From NCBI RefSeq assembly GCF_000671395.1, contig NZ_AQQY01000001.1:721575-785574 (forward strand): 64,000 nt of DNA, in the 5' to 3' direction. This DNA comes from Actibacterium atlanticum. GTDB taxonomy: Bacteria > Pseudomonadota > Alphaproteobacteria > Rhodobacterales > Rhodobacteraceae. Below, one piece after another: positions 28,072-37,677 of the stretch. Position 1 is the stretch's first letter; each line of letters starts with the position of its first letter. The position numbers were made by a program, and so were the translations under genes. Under the pieces are notes generated by a model, which saw nothing but the letters and a program-made list of their open reading frames with translations, was not told the DNA's origin and did no database searches.

Positions 28072-28118
28072 GGAATGCTCCGAAACGGTTCAGAGCGTCG
28101 CCCTACACCATTCGCGCG

Positions 28119-29465
28119 TCAGCGAAAAGCGTAGAGTTGCCCTTTGGTTGTCACCACGTACATCGTGCCGTTCACGATCACCGGGTCCGTGGTGGCACCG
28201 CCGGGGATTTCAACGCTGTTTACAAGGCTGCCATCCTCGGGATTGAAAAAGCGTATCATCCCGTCATCCGAGGCCACAACGATGCGCCCTCCGGCCATGA
28301 CAGGGCCATAATGCGCAAAGACAGACCGGAACTTTTTCGGCTTTTCCTTCACGAAATATGGCAGATCAATCGCCCAGACCTGTTCGCCGGTTTCAGCGTC
28401 CAGTCGCACCAGCTTGGATTCATCCGATACCAGGAAGACCGAACCACCCATCGGCAGAACCGGGCTATAGGCGCCGTCTTCGGCGGTCCAGATCCGCTCT
28501 CCCCCCGCAGCAGCCAAAGCCACTGTGCGGCCCGACTGAGTGGATACATAGATACGGTCACCCGCGATCACCGGATCACCGGTAATGTCGCTGACCGTTG
28601 CATAGACCCGCCCCCGGCGCTGGCCAGCCACAGATGCCGCCCAGACCCGAATGCCGGATTTGCGCAGTGTCGCCACCAGATCAGAAGAGCCAAATGGGAA
28701 AACGGCCAGACGGTCAGACAATGCCGGAGCAGCGCCACCAATCATGCCCGCCGCCGACGGGGTGCCCGGCAGTTGCCATTGCACGCGCCCATCTTCGGCC
28801 CGGATCGCCCAAGCGCTGTTGTCGCGAGACACGGCATAAACAATGCCATCACGATACGTCGGCGCACCTGACATCACGGCGTTGGCTTTTTGCACCCAAA
28901 GCTGCGCCCCGGTCGCTGCATCCAGTGCAATCAACTGGCCAAAGCCGGTTGTGGCAAAAACCATGCCATCGCCAAAGGCCAAACCGCCCCCCGTGGCGTC
29001 TTGGTTGCGTTCCGAGGCTGGGGTCAGATCAGCGCTCCAGAGCGGGGCACCAGAGGTACTGTGGGCCATAATCTGACTGCGCGAGTCCAGCGTGTACACC
29101 CGACCATCCGCAACAATGGGGGTGGCGGTGATCCGGTATTTGCGGTTTTCGCCCGCGCCAATGGAACTGTTCCACACCGCTGTCGGTGTGCTGCCAAACA
29201 CATGATGGACCGGCAGATGTGCGCTGTTGCCGCCGACCTGCGGCCAGTCTGTCAGTGTCTGCTGAGACGGCAAAGTGATGGCCGCCGAGATCAGGGGCTG
29301 ATCTTGGGAGGGCGCTTCGTCGGCGCCATCTTCGGGTGTGGACTCTACGATCAGCGAGTCACGCACGTCGATGCGCTCACCTTCAAGGATCAGCTCACGG
29401 TCGCTACATGCGCCCAAAAGGCCCAACACGGCCAGAGCCCCAATCCCTTGGCTAAACTTCACCAT
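28119..29465 (-). CDS. bamB: BamB-like outer membrane assembly lipoprotein
   Basis: PQQ-type beta-propeller protein, 448 residues, with signal peptide and lipobox LLGACS (Cys near residue 20). Repeats of the tryptophan-docking type are visible, such as VYTLDSRSQIMAHSTSGAPLWSADL, LIALDAATGAQLWVQ and LVRLDAETGEQVWAIDL. BamB is an accessory lipoprotein of the BAM complex that folds outer-membrane barrels. The start ATG at 29465 is set by AGGGGG five bases upstream; a GTG at 29468 is less well spaced. The position between a YfgM-like gene and der supports the call strongly. Confidence 0.9.
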   Translation of the reverse strand: MVKFSQGIGALAVLGLLGACSDRELILEGERIDVRDSLIVESTPEDGADEAPSQDQPLISAAITLPSQQTLTDWPQVGGNSAHLPVHHVFGSTPTAVWNSSIGAGENRKYRITATPIVADGRVYTLDSRSQIMAHSTSGAPLWSADLTPASERNQDATGGGLAFGDGMVFATTGFGQLIALDAATGAQLWVQKANAVMSGAPTYRDGIVYAVSRDNSAWAIRAEDGRVQWQLPGTPSAAGMIGGAAPALSDRLAVFPFGSSDLVATLRKSGIRVWAASVAGQRRGRVYATVSDITGDPVIAGDRIYVSTQSGRTVALAAAGGERIWTAEDGAYSPVLPMGGSVFLVSDESKLVRLDAETGEQVWAIDLPYFVKEKPKKFRSVFAHYGPVMAGGRIVVASDDGMIRFFNPEDGSLVNSVEIPGGATTDPVIVNGTMYVVTTKGQLYAFR

Positions 29466-29501
29466 CACTGCCCCCTGCTACACACAACCAAAGCTGTGCC
29501 G

Positions 29502-30158
29502 TTATTCTATGGCGTTCAAATCGCCACCAAGTGCCACAATCAACTGAGAGACGCGCTGACGCAAGTCACCTGTCGCATCGCTGGACGTATAGGCCTGCCG
29601 CAACAGCGCGATGGCGGTTTCGGTTTCACCCGCCTGGGCTTCGACAAGGGCCAGTTGTTCCAGGGCAACATTACGGAAGGGTTGCCCGGCAGCCGTCATC
29701 GGCGCCAGTGCGGCGCGGTGGGCTTCGGCACTGGCGGTGTCGCCCTGTGCCATGACCTTTTTCAAAGTCGCAAGCTGGCGATAGCTTTCCGCCACGGCCG
29801 GGTCGTTGATGACACTATCAAACTGCGCCACTGCGGCCTCGGTATTGCCGGCACCCAGCTCCTGTCCTGCGGCCAACAGCGCGATCACCGCCTTGGCTTC
29901 TCCGTCAACTTCTATCGCGCCAAGAGCTTCCAGCCGGGCCTCGGGTGTTTCCAATTGCATCGCGGCAAGAGTCGCATCGCCCAAAGCCTGCGCCGCAGCG
30001 GTTTCGCGCGCTTTTTTAAGTTCTAAAAAAGACGCGCCGCCAACAATCAAAAGCACAGCAGCCACAGCAATCCAGCCGTACCGGCGGATCAACTTATACA
30101 GCTGATCACGGCGAACTTCTTCGCTGACTTCATCAATAAAGCTTTCGGGATTGCTCAT
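29502..30158 (-). CDS. YfgM-like TPR membrane protein
   Basis: 218 residues: a cytoplasmic N-terminus SFIDEVSEEVRRDQLYKLIRRYG, one membrane segment (about 30-50), and a periplasmic helical-repeat domain of the TPR_21 type rich in Ala/Glu. E. coli YfgM is a SecYEG/PpiD-associated periplasmic chaperone. The same neighbour order (this gene, bamB, der) supports orthology. It is the first gene of a three-gene unit on the minus strand. Confidence 0.85.
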   Translation of the reverse strand: MSNPESFIDEVSEEVRRDQLYKLIRRYGWIAVAAVLLIVGGASFLELKKARETAAAQALGDATLAAMQLETPEARLEALGAIEVDGEAKAVIALLAAGQELGAGNTEAAVAQFDSVINDPAVAESYRQLATLKKVMAQGDTASAEAHRAALAPMTAAGQPFRNVALEQLALVEAQAGETETAIALLRQAYTSSDATGDLRQRVSQLIVALGGDLNAIE

Positions 30159-30395
30159 TTAGGCCTCTCTGCGCCTTCGGGTGTTGCGCAGCAGTCTTAA
30201 CCCATGCGTCGCAAGATTGCCAAGCCCCGTATGCGGCCCCTTGCCTATTGCAGGAAAGCTCCTAAATTCGTAAGCTGAACCAGACAGTTCACTATCCGCA
30301 ATTTCGGGGTCCACGAACTGCGGCAGATCGCCGAATACGGATATAGAAATAAAAGTTCTAACCGCCCATGCAGCGGAGCAGTCCTAGGGAGCAAA
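30159..30395. promoter_or_regulatory. Divergent promoter region, yfgM-like / RND operon
   Basis: 237 bases between divergent genes. No clear dyad, no coding frame with family resemblance, no tRNA. AGGGAG precedes the start of the RND adaptor gene. Confidence 0.3.
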
Positions 30396-31625
30396 ATGCG
30401 TATTATTTCCTTCATCACGGCCGCTTTGGTCATCGTTGCGCTCTATATGCTCGTCCTAAAACGAGATGACGTTCTGGACTTTGCCGGGCGCGACATTCCA
30501 GAAGAAGCCCAAAACGAAACGCCAGCAGAAGAAACGCCCGCGGATCAGGTCAGCGCTGTTCCGGTTGTTGCTGTTCACTCGTCGGCCAGCGCAATCGCCG
30601 AGTTTGTCAAAGTGCGCGGCCAGACCGAAGCCGCACGTCAAGTTGCTGTGCTGGCGGAAACCTCGGGCCGGGTGATCTCGGCCCCGTTGCGCAAAGGGCA
30701 GCTGGTGGCAGAAGATCAGGTTCTGTGCGAAATTGACCCGGGGACCCGGGACGCCAATCTGGCACAGGCACAGGCAGCATTGCTTCAGGCACGTGCGGGT
30801 CTGCCCGAGGCTCAGGCGCGTCTGACCGGCGCTCAATCATCGTTGAGCGAAGCAGAGATCAATGACCGGGCGGCGATCGAGCTGCGCAAATCCGGTTATG
30901 CTTCTGAAACCCGCGCCGCATCAACTGCGGCGGCTGTGTCTTCGGCGCAGGCCGGGATTGAATCGGCAAAGGCCGGGTTGGATGCTGCCCGCGCCGGGAT
31001 CTCGGCTGCCGAAGCAGCTGTTGCGGCGGCTCAGAAAGAAATCGAACGCCTGACCATCACCGCTCCCTTCGCCGGCGTGCTGGAAACCGATAGCGCCGAG
31101 CTGGGCACGCTGCTGCAGCCCGGCGCCGTCTGCGCAACTGTCATCCAGCTGGATACGATCAAACTTGTCGGGTTCGTGCCCGAAACCGAAGTTAACAAAG
31201 TAACCCTTGGTTCGATGGGCGGCGCGCGCCTGTCCACCGGCACAGAAGTCAGCGGCATGGTCAGCTTCCTTGGTCGTTCTGCCGATCCGGTCACCCGCAC
31301 CTTCCGGGTCGAAGTTGAAATCCCCAATCCTGATCTGGCCATTCGTGATGGGCAGACGGTTGAAATGGTGCTGTCGTCGGGCGATGCACAGGCGCATCTG
31401 TTGCCGCAATCCGCGTTAACGCTGGATGATACGGGCGCCGTGGGGGTTCGCATCATCGATGCCGGTAATCTGGCGCAATTCGTTCCTGTGAAAATCCTGC
31501 GCGACTCGGCGGACGGTATCTGGGTGCAGGGCCCTGCCGATCAAGTAGATGTCATTACCATCGGTCAGGAATACGTCATTGACGGCGTTCCTGTTGCCCC
31601 AAGCTTTGAGAGTTTGACCCAATGA
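30396..31625 (+). CDS. RND efflux periplasmic adaptor (membrane fusion protein)
   Basis: 409 residues: N-terminal membrane anchor (about 3-20), an acidic Pro/Glu linker, a split lipoyl domain (VLAETSGRVISAPLRKGQLV and ITAPFAGVLETD), a long alpha-helical hairpin rich in Ala/Gln/Glu (about 120-225), and beta-barrel and membrane-proximal domains to the end. It links the RND permease to an outer-membrane channel. AGGGAG stands before the ATG. It overlaps the permease gene by four bases. No TolC-like gene is in the window, so the channel must be supplied elsewhere. Confidence 0.92.
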   Translation: MRIISFITAALVIVALYMLVLKRDDVLDFAGRDIPEEAQNETPAEETPADQVSAVPVVAVHSSASAIAEFVKVRGQTEAARQVAVLAETSGRVISAPLRKGQLVAEDQVLCEIDPGTRDANLAQAQAALLQARAGLPEAQARLTGAQSSLSEAEINDRAAIELRKSGYASETRAASTAAAVSSAQAGIESAKAGLDAARAGISAAEAAVAAAQKEIERLTITAPFAGVLETDSAELGTLLQPGAVCATVIQLDTIKLVGFVPETEVNKVTLGSMGGARLSTGTEVSGMVSFLGRSADPVTRTFRVEVEIPNPDLAIRDGQTVEMVLSSGDAQAHLLPQSALTLDDTGAVGVRIIDAGNLAQFVPVKILRDSADGIWVQGPADQVDVITIGQEYVIDGVPVAPSFESLTQ

Positions 31626-34600
31626 CCGGCATTATTGACTGGGCAGCGAAACACGCCCGAATGGTTCTGGCATTTGTGGTCATGTCTTTGACCGCCGGGG
31701 CCTTGGCCTATGTGGGCCTGCCCAAAGAAGGCGAGCCTGACATCGAAATTCCGGCGATTTTCGTGTCGGTCTCGTTTCCCGGTATTTCGGCGGAAGACGC
31801 CGAAAAACTGTTGGTCAAACCCATGGAGGCCGAGCTTGTCGATCTGGACGGGCTTGATAAAATTTCGGCAACCGCCCTGGAAAACTACGCCTATGTCGTG
31901 CTGGAATTCGAGTTCGGCTGGGACAAGACCAAGATCATCGCCGATATCCGCGATGCGATGAATACCGCCGAGGCGGAGTTCCCCGAAGGCGCGGACAAGT
32001 ATCATCTGGACGAGATCAACTTCTCGGAATTCCCCATTCTTGTTGTGAACCTGTCTGGGGATGTGCCTGAACGCACGCTTTTGCGGGTGGCCAAGGACCT
32101 TCAGGATGAACTGGAATCGCTGGATGCGGTGCTGGAGGCCGGTCTGGCCGGGCAGCGGGACGAGATGCTGGAAGTCGTGATCGACCCATTGCGGCTGGAA
32201 GCTTACAATGTCACCGCCGCCGAGCTGATTCAGGTTGTTGTCAACAACAACCAGCTGATTGCCGCAGGCGAAGTCGAAAGCGCGTCGGGGGCTTTTTCGG
32301 TAAAAATTCCGTCGTCTTTTGATAGCTCTCAGGATGTGTATGACCTTCCGGTTAAAAAGAACGGCGACCGGGTGGTTACGCTGGGCGATCTGGCCGACAT
32401 CCGTCTGACGTTTGAAGACCGCGCCGGAACCGCGCGGTTCAACGGCGAAACCACTTTGGCGCTTCAGGTGGTCAAGCGCAAAGGCTTCAATATCATCGAC
32501 ACCGCCGCTGAAATTCGTGCGCTGGTGGAACGCGAACAGGCCGAATGGCCTGCTGAACTGCAACAGACCATCACCATTGGCACCTCGATGGACCAATCGC
32601 ATACGATTGCCTCGATGGTGTCGCAGCTGGAAGGTTCGGTTCTGACCGCGATTGCACTGGTGATGATCGTGGTTCTGGCCTTTCTTGGATCGCGTTCGGC
32701 GCTGCTGGTGGGCTTTGCGATCCCGACTTCGTTCTTACTGTGTTTCGTGTTGCTGGGGCTGATGGATGTGGCGATTTCCAACATCGTGATGTTCGGGTTG
32801 ATCCTTGCCGTGGGCATGCTGGTGGATGGCGCCATCGTTGTGGTGGAATATGCGGATCGGCGGATTTCACAGGGCGTGGGGCCGATGCACGCCTTTACGG
32901 ACGCCGCCAAACGCATGTTCTGGCCGATTGTCAGCTCGACCGCGACAACGCTATGCGCCTTTTTGCCGATGCTGTTTTGGCCCGGTGTTCCGGGGCAGTT
33001 CATGGGTATGTTGCCAGTCACGCTGATCTTTGTGCTGTCGGCGTCTTTGGTGGTGGCGCTGATCTATCTGCCGGTTGTCGGCGGTGTCGCTGGCCGCTGG
33101 TCGCGCCTTTTGGACAACACCGCCGCCCTGCTGCGCCCCCTCCCCTGGGCCGCGCGGGCCGTGTTGGTGCCGATCACCCTGTTCATCGCCTTTTTGGGGG
33201 CGATGCAGATGATCAATCCCGGGTATCTGACTGGCAATCCAGAGGCTGGTCTTGGCGGCGTTGTTCTGGGCGCCTTGCTGTTTGCACTGGGTGCGGCGGG
33301 CACCTCGGTCACGATGACGGCCGTTCAGGCTCAACATCGTCGCAAAAAAATCAAAGCGGGCTATCGGCGCTCGGTCTTTGGCCATTTCATTCACTTTATC
33401 GCGGGCAACCCGATCATGCCGGTTGTCTCAATCGGGGCGGTCATATTTGCGGTGGTAACCGTGTTTGGCCTCTATGGTGCTAACAACAATGGTGTCGAAT
33501 TCTTTGTGGAATCCGAGCCAGAGCAGGCGATCATCTATGTCCGCGCGCGTGGCAACCTTTCGTTGGATCAGAAAGACGCGCTGGTACGTCAGGCCGAAGA
33601 AATCGTTCTGCGCCATCCGGGCGTGGACAACACCTTTGCCTTTGCCGGTGAAGGCGGGTTGAACAACAACACCGGCGGCGCACAACCGCCGCTGGACACG
33701 ATCGGTCAAATCCAGATTGAACTGGTTGCATGGGAAGACCGTCAAGACCGCCCCGATCTGGATGGCAACATCGTGCTGGAGGAACTGCGCGCCGATATGG
33801 CCACCCTGCCCGGCATCAAAACCGAAGTTTTGGATCTGGCCATGGGGCCCGCCTCGGCCAAGCCGGTGCACCTGCGCATGCGTTCCGACAATTGGGAGGC
33901 CCTGCAGGAAGCTGCCGCCATTGCCCGGGCCAAGTTTGATACGACCCCGTCCCTGAAAGACATCGAAGACAGCCTGCCCCTGCCGCGGATTGACTGGCAG
34001 ATTGATGTCGATGTCGAAGAGGCCGGGCGCTATGGCGCTGATGTCGCCACCGTGGGCGGCATGGTGCAATTGGTCACCCGCGGCCTGTTGCTGGACACCA
34101 TGCGCGTGCCCTCGTCTGACGACGAAATCGAAATTCGCGTGCGCCTGCCAGAACAGGACCGCCTGTTGTCTACGCTGGACAGCCTTAAGCTGCGCACGAC
34201 CGAAGGGTTGGTGCCGCTGTCCAACTTCATCACCCGCACACCGGTTGAAGGTCTGGGTCGGATCGACCGGATCAGCCAGACCCGGTACTTTGACGTGAAG
34301 GCCGGTGTGGAAGATGGAACAACCACCGAGGATGGCACCCCGATCAACCCCAATGAGCGCATCGCCTTGCTGACCGAATGGCTGGATACGCAGCCGTTTT
34401 CACCCGAGGTCGAATGGGAATGGACGGGCGACACAGAGGATCAGGCCGAAAGCCAGGCCTTCCTGTCGCAGGCCTTTGCCGGGGCTTTGGCGCTGATGTT
34501 CATCATCTTGCTGGCGCAGTTCAACAGTTTCTACAACGCCACACTGGTGCTGCTGGCGGTGGTCTTGTCCACCACAGGCGTGTTGATTGGCATGATGGTG

Positions 34601-35227
34601 ATGGGGCAACCCTTCTCGATCATCATGACCGGCACCGGGATCGTGGCTTTGGCGGGGATCGTGGTGAACAACAACATTGTGTTGATCGACACCTATCAGG
34701 AATACAGCCGCTATATGCCCCGGATCGAGGCCATCGTGCGCACCGCCGAGGCCCGCATTCGCCCGGTTTTGCTGACCACGGTGACCACGATGGCAGGCCT
34801 GTCGTCGATGATGTTCGGGCTGAGCTTTGATTTCATCAACGGCGGCTATTCCATCGACAGCCCCACCGCTTTGTGGTGGAAACAGCTTGCAACGGCAGTG
34901 GTGTTTGGCCTTGGCATTGCCACGATTTTAACGCTGATCTTTACCCCGTCATTGCTGGCATTGCGGGTGTGGTTCTGGACCATCCTCGTAGGCAGCGCAC
35001 GCCGCATTCACGCAATATGGGGCGGCCCCAAAAGCCGCACCGCGCTTGATCTGGCGCTCAGCCGCGCGACCCGGCGTGTCAAAACGACCGAATTGCTGTG
35101 GGAAGAGTCACCCGAAACCGCCACGGCGCAGGACAATTCAGAACAGATCGAAGCCCTGCGGTTGGCGCTTTCGGATGACGATGAAAAAGCGTCCCAAACG
35201 AATGATCCGATGCGCGCCGCTGAATAA
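31622..35227 (+). CDS. RND efflux transporter permease subunit
   Basis: Proton-driven inner-membrane pump, 1201 residues, about 150 longer than AcrB-type proteins. The N-terminus has TM1 and a porter-domain start with GLPKEGEPDIEIP. The TM4 proton-relay region reads GMLVDGAIVVVEYADRR, with one Asp where AcrB has two. The sequence around residues 490-580 contains extra hydrophobic segments not found in standard AcrB. A second porter region (about 630-930) and a TM block with LAGIVVNNNIVLIDTYQEY follow. The C-terminal 90 residues are charged and probably cytoplasmic. Substrates are unknown. Confidence 0.93.
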   Translation: MTGIIDWAAKHARMVLAFVVMSLTAGALAYVGLPKEGEPDIEIPAIFVSVSFPGISAEDAEKLLVKPMEAELVDLDGLDKISATALENYAYVVLEFEFGWDKTKIIADIRDAMNTAEAEFPEGADKYHLDEINFSEFPILVVNLSGDVPERTLLRVAKDLQDELESLDAVLEAGLAGQRDEMLEVVIDPLRLEAYNVTAAELIQVVVNNNQLIAAGEVESASGAFSVKIPSSFDSSQDVYDLPVKKNGDRVVTLGDLADIRLTFEDRAGTARFNGETTLALQVVKRKGFNIIDTAAEIRALVEREQAEWPAELQQTITIGTSMDQSHTIASMVSQLEGSVLTAIALVMIVVLAFLGSRSALLVGFAIPTSFLLCFVLLGLMDVAISNIVMFGLILAVGMLVDGAIVVVEYADRRISQGVGPMHAFTDAAKRMFWPIVSSTATTLCAFLPMLFWPGVPGQFMGMLPVTLIFVLSASLVVALIYLPVVGGVAGRWSRLLDNTAALLRPLPWAARAVLVPITLFIAFLGAMQMINPGYLTGNPEAGLGGVVLGALLFALGAAGTSVTMTAVQAQHRRKKIKAGYRRSVFGHFIHFIAGNPIMPVVSIGAVIFAVVTVFGLYGANNNGVEFFVESEPEQAIIYVRARGNLSLDQKDALVRQAEEIVLRHPGVDNTFAFAGEGGLNNNTGGAQPPLDTIGQIQIELVAWEDRQDRPDLDGNIVLEELRADMATLPGIKTEVLDLAMGPASAKPVHLRMRSDNWEALQEAAAIARAKFDTTPSLKDIEDSLPLPRIDWQIDVDVEEAGRYGADVATVGGMVQLVTRGLLLDTMRVPSSDDEIEIRVRLPEQDRLLSTLDSLKLRTTEGLVPLSNFITRTPVEGLGRIDRISQTRYFDVKAGVEDGTTTEDGTPINPNERIALLTEWLDTQPFSPEVEWEWTGDTEDQAESQAFLSQAFAGALALMFIILLAQFNSFYNATLVLLAVVLSTTGVLIGMMVMGQPFSIIMTGTGIVALAGIVVNNNIVLIDTYQEYSRYMPRIEAIVRTAEARIRPVLLTTVTTMAGLSSMMFGLSFDFINGGYSIDSPTALWWKQLATAVVFGLGIATILTLIFTPSLLALRVWFWTILVGSARRIHAIWGGPKSRTALDLALSRATRRVKTTELLWEESPETATAQDNSEQIEALRLALSDDDEKASQTNDPMRAAE

Positions 35228-35232
35228 TCAAA

Positions 35233-35257
35233 GGGCCGGTTAACCCGGCCCTTTTTT
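35233..35257 (+). terminator. Rho-independent terminator after the RND operon
   Basis: GGGCCGG (35233-35239), loop TTAAC, CCGGCCC (35245-35251), then six Ts. This is the clearest intrinsic terminator in the window. It abuts the stop codon of the convergent LysM gene. Confidence 0.85.
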
Positions 35258-36491
35258 ATTTCGGAACTTCGAACACCTGACCGGGATAAATCAGGTCCGG
35301 GTTCTTGATCTGGGATTTATTGGCTTCGTAAAGCTGCACGTAAAGCAGACCGTCGCCATAGGCATCGCTTGCAATCCGCCACAAAGACCCGCCGGGTTGA
35401 ACAGTGACAAGAGACACCTCTGGGGGGCTGGGCGCGATTGTCGGCGCGGATGAGGGCGCAGTCTGCGCCTTTGGGGCCGGTTCAGCCGGGGTTTCGACCT
35501 CGGCAACGACAACGTCTGTCGCAGCAACCGGTGCAGCATCAGGTTGCGGCTCAGGCGCGGCTTCTGCCAAGGGCTGCAACGCAGCGGGCGACGCCGGCGC
35601 TGGCTGCGCAGGAGACTGCACCACTTTCGCCAGCTCTGCCGGGGCTTCGCGTTTGAACGGTGTTTCAAATCGCGCGACCACCTTGCCGCTATCGTCCACT
35701 TGATCCGCACGCAGGGTATAAAGCCCCGGAGATATCCCCTCAGAACGCAATTCCCAGGCGCTGCTTTCGGATACCGGAACCTCGTTCAGGAACGCATTAT
35801 CCAGATAGAGCCGTACGATGCTGCCAGCGGCGGCGCGCCCTGCAATCACCACAGCGCCCTTAGGCCCGTAAGAGATTGCATCAATCACCACGCTCACATC
35901 CTCAGAGGCCTCCTGCGCGGGCTGAAGCACTTTGACGCCAGTGTCATCCGCCAAAAGCACTGCCGGGGCACGCTGGGTTTCGGCCTGTGCAACAACTTGT
36001 GGCGGGTCCAGTGGCGCCGGTTCGGGCGCTGGCTCGGCCACAGGCGCCAGAATAACTGTATCGCGCGACGGGATACGGGCACCGTCGTCCAGAACCATCA
36101 CCAGCGACAGCACCCGCGCATCAGGGCTGGGCGGAATGTCGAAAAGCGCAACGAACTTGCCATTGGCATCTGTTTGCGCACTGGCGGCATCGTCTCCATC
36201 CAGCTGCACCAGAACCAAACTACCCGCAGCGCCCTGCCCGGCCACCAGCGCCCCGCCTCCCGGGGCGACACGCACGACATCAAACCCCGGTGGATCAGGC
36301 AGCAGATCAGGTTCAGGGTCTTGGGGCACAACCGCTTGCGGCGCAGGTTCAGGCGCCAGCACGACAGGCTCTACCTGCATCAATTCGCGCTGCGCCTGAT
36401 TGTAAAAGTAGGCCCCGCCGCCCACCGCAGCGACAACCGCACCGACCAGCGAGGCTTGACCACCCACGCCAAGTTTTGCCCAAAGAGCCAT
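35256..36491 (-). CDS. LysM domain protein with N-terminal membrane anchor
   Basis: 411 residues: N-terminal membrane segment (about 10-30), a Pro/Ala/Glu-rich linker, and Ig-like repeat regions ([24 protein letters not shown] near 80-105 and [16 protein letters not shown] near 205-220). A second Pro/Ala-rich linker and a C-terminal LysM domain (about 363-410) follow, the latter with [18 protein letters not shown] and [14 protein letters not shown]. It probably spans the periplasm and binds peptidoglycan. Start at 36491 is set by AGGGGG. Divergent from the LOG gene. Function beyond wall binding is unknown. Confidence 0.85.
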   Translation of the reverse strand: MALWAKLGVGGQASLVGAVVAAVGGGAYFYNQAQRELMQVEPVVLAPEPAPQAVVPQDPEPDLLPDPPGFDVVRVAPGGGALVAGQGAAGSLVLVQLDGDDAASAQTDANGKFVALFDIPPSPDARVLSLVMVLDDGARIPSRDTVILAPVAEPAPEPAPLDPPQVVAQAETQRAPAVLLADDTGVKVLQPAQEASEDVSVVIDAISYGPKGAVVIAGRAAAGSIVRLYLDNAFLNEVPVSESSAWELRSEGISPGLYTLRADQVDDSGKVVARFETPFKREAPAELAKVVQSPAQPAPASPAALQPLAEAAPEPQPDAAPVAATDVVVAEVETPAEPAPKAQTAPSSAPTIAPSPPEVSLVTVQPGGSLWRIASDAYGDGLLYVQLYEANKSQIKNPDLIYPGQVFEVPK

Positions 36492-36592
36492 AATCCGTTT
36501 CCCCCTGCGCGCCAATTCCCCACGGGTCGCGCTTGCCGGACCATAGCAACCTGATTATCAAGGGTCCAGAACCGAAAAATTTGAGGCAAATC

Positions 36593-37150
36593 ATGAGTCC
36601 GTCACCAAAATCCATCTGCGTCTTTTGCGGTTCTCGGGATGGGGTGAAACCCGCGTATGCGCAGGCCGCACAAGATACGGGTGAAGCCATCGCCAAAGCG
36701 GGATGGCGGCTTGTCTATGGCGCCGGAGACGTTGGGCTGATGGGCCGTATCGCCCGCACCGCACAGGCGCATGACGGGGCCACCTTCGGCGTGATCCCAG
36801 TGCATCTGTTTGACCGCGAGGTCGGCAAGCGCGACCTGTCCACCTTCATCGTCACCGAGAACATGCACGAGCGCAAAAAGGTGATGTTCATGAACTCGGA
36901 CGCGATCGTGGTGATGCCCGGCGGGGCCGGATCACTGGACGAGTTTTTCGAGGTCCTGACCTGGCGCCAAATCGGCCTGCACGACAAACCAATCCTGCTG
37001 CTGAACACCGATGGCTACTGGGACCCGCTTTTGGCGCTGATTGACCATATCGTGGCTGAGGGCTTTGCCGACGACAGCATCAAGGATTTCTACCGGGTGT
37101 GTGACACTGTGAACGGGCTGATGGTTGCTTTGAAAACAGCGTTGAGTTGA
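36593..37150 (+). CDS. LOG family (TIGR00730) nucleoside-5'-monophosphate phosphoribohydrolase
   Basis: 185-residue Rossmann-fold protein. Signatures are CVFCGSRDG at the N-terminus (residues 10-18) and VMPGGAGSLDEFFEVLTW (about 105-122, the PGGxGT-x-x-E active-site motif). Family members split cytokinin-type or ordinary nucleoside monophosphates to base and ribose-5-phosphate; in most bacteria the physiological role is unclear. The start at 36593 follows TTGAGG and matches the family N-terminus, whereas an upstream in-frame ATG at 36533 would add an atypical tail. Confidence 0.9.
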   Translation: MSPSPKSICVFCGSRDGVKPAYAQAAQDTGEAIAKAGWRLVYGAGDVGLMGRIARTAQAHDGATFGVIPVHLFDREVGKRDLSTFIVTENMHERKKVMFMNSDAIVVMPGGAGSLDEFFEVLTWRQIGLHDKPILLLNTDGYWDPLLALIDHIVAEGFADDSIKDFYRVCDTVNGLMVALKTALS

Positions 37151-37239
37151 CATCAATAGGTCGTGAAAGTTGTATTCAAAGACCTTCAGTATCTCAGATG
37201 ATCTAATTTCAGGCTTGGAAATCAGACTTGAAAACCATC

Positions 37240-37671
37240 TTAACCATCCACGACAAGATATAAGTCTCTAGTAACATCAAATATTACAAGGATGCCGCCG
37301 CGATTTGCAAAGAAACCATCGCCCTTTGCGTTATAGTCCCAAATTGATGACATCCCCGTTCGTCCAGTGAGTTCGCGTGTCCAGCACCTCTCACCAGCAC
37401 TCAAAACTCGATAGACTATTGAATTTTCCACGACTTTGCCGCTGATCGGAAGGGGGCGCCAATCCGAAAACCCATAAGGCAACGTACCGGGCTTCGTTTC
37501 TGCTCGCCCTTCGACTGCGACTAGCGCACAAACAAAGTACTCTCGCTCTGCAAACAGAATCTGTGAGTTTTGAAGCTCTAACGGGAGGCTAGCTCTCAGA
37601 GCTTCGCCGGAGAATTCATCACAGCCTTTCATGAGAGCAAATAACAATAACGATGCAGCAAACGTTTTCAT
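37240..37671 (-). CDS. Orphan secreted hypothetical protein
   Basis: 143 residues with an N-terminal signal-like segment (KTFAASLLLFALMKG) and a Cys near residue 17 that could be lipidated, although the lipobox is poor. The mature part is soluble, contains two more Cys, and is visibly AT-richer than the surrounding genes. No Shine-Dalgarno sequence stands out before the ATG at 37671 (an alternative ATG is at 37677). I recognise no family. It lies in an accessory patch between two housekeeping genes, so recent acquisition is plausible. Function unknown. Confidence 0.5.
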   Translation of the reverse strand: MKTFAASLLLFALMKGCDEFSGEALRASLPLELQNSQILFAEREYFVCALVAVEGRAETKPGTLPYGFSDWRPLPISGKVVENSIVYRVLSAGERCWTRELTGRTGMSSIWDYNAKGDGFFANRGGILVIFDVTRDLYLVVDG

Positions 37672-37677
37672 AAGCAT

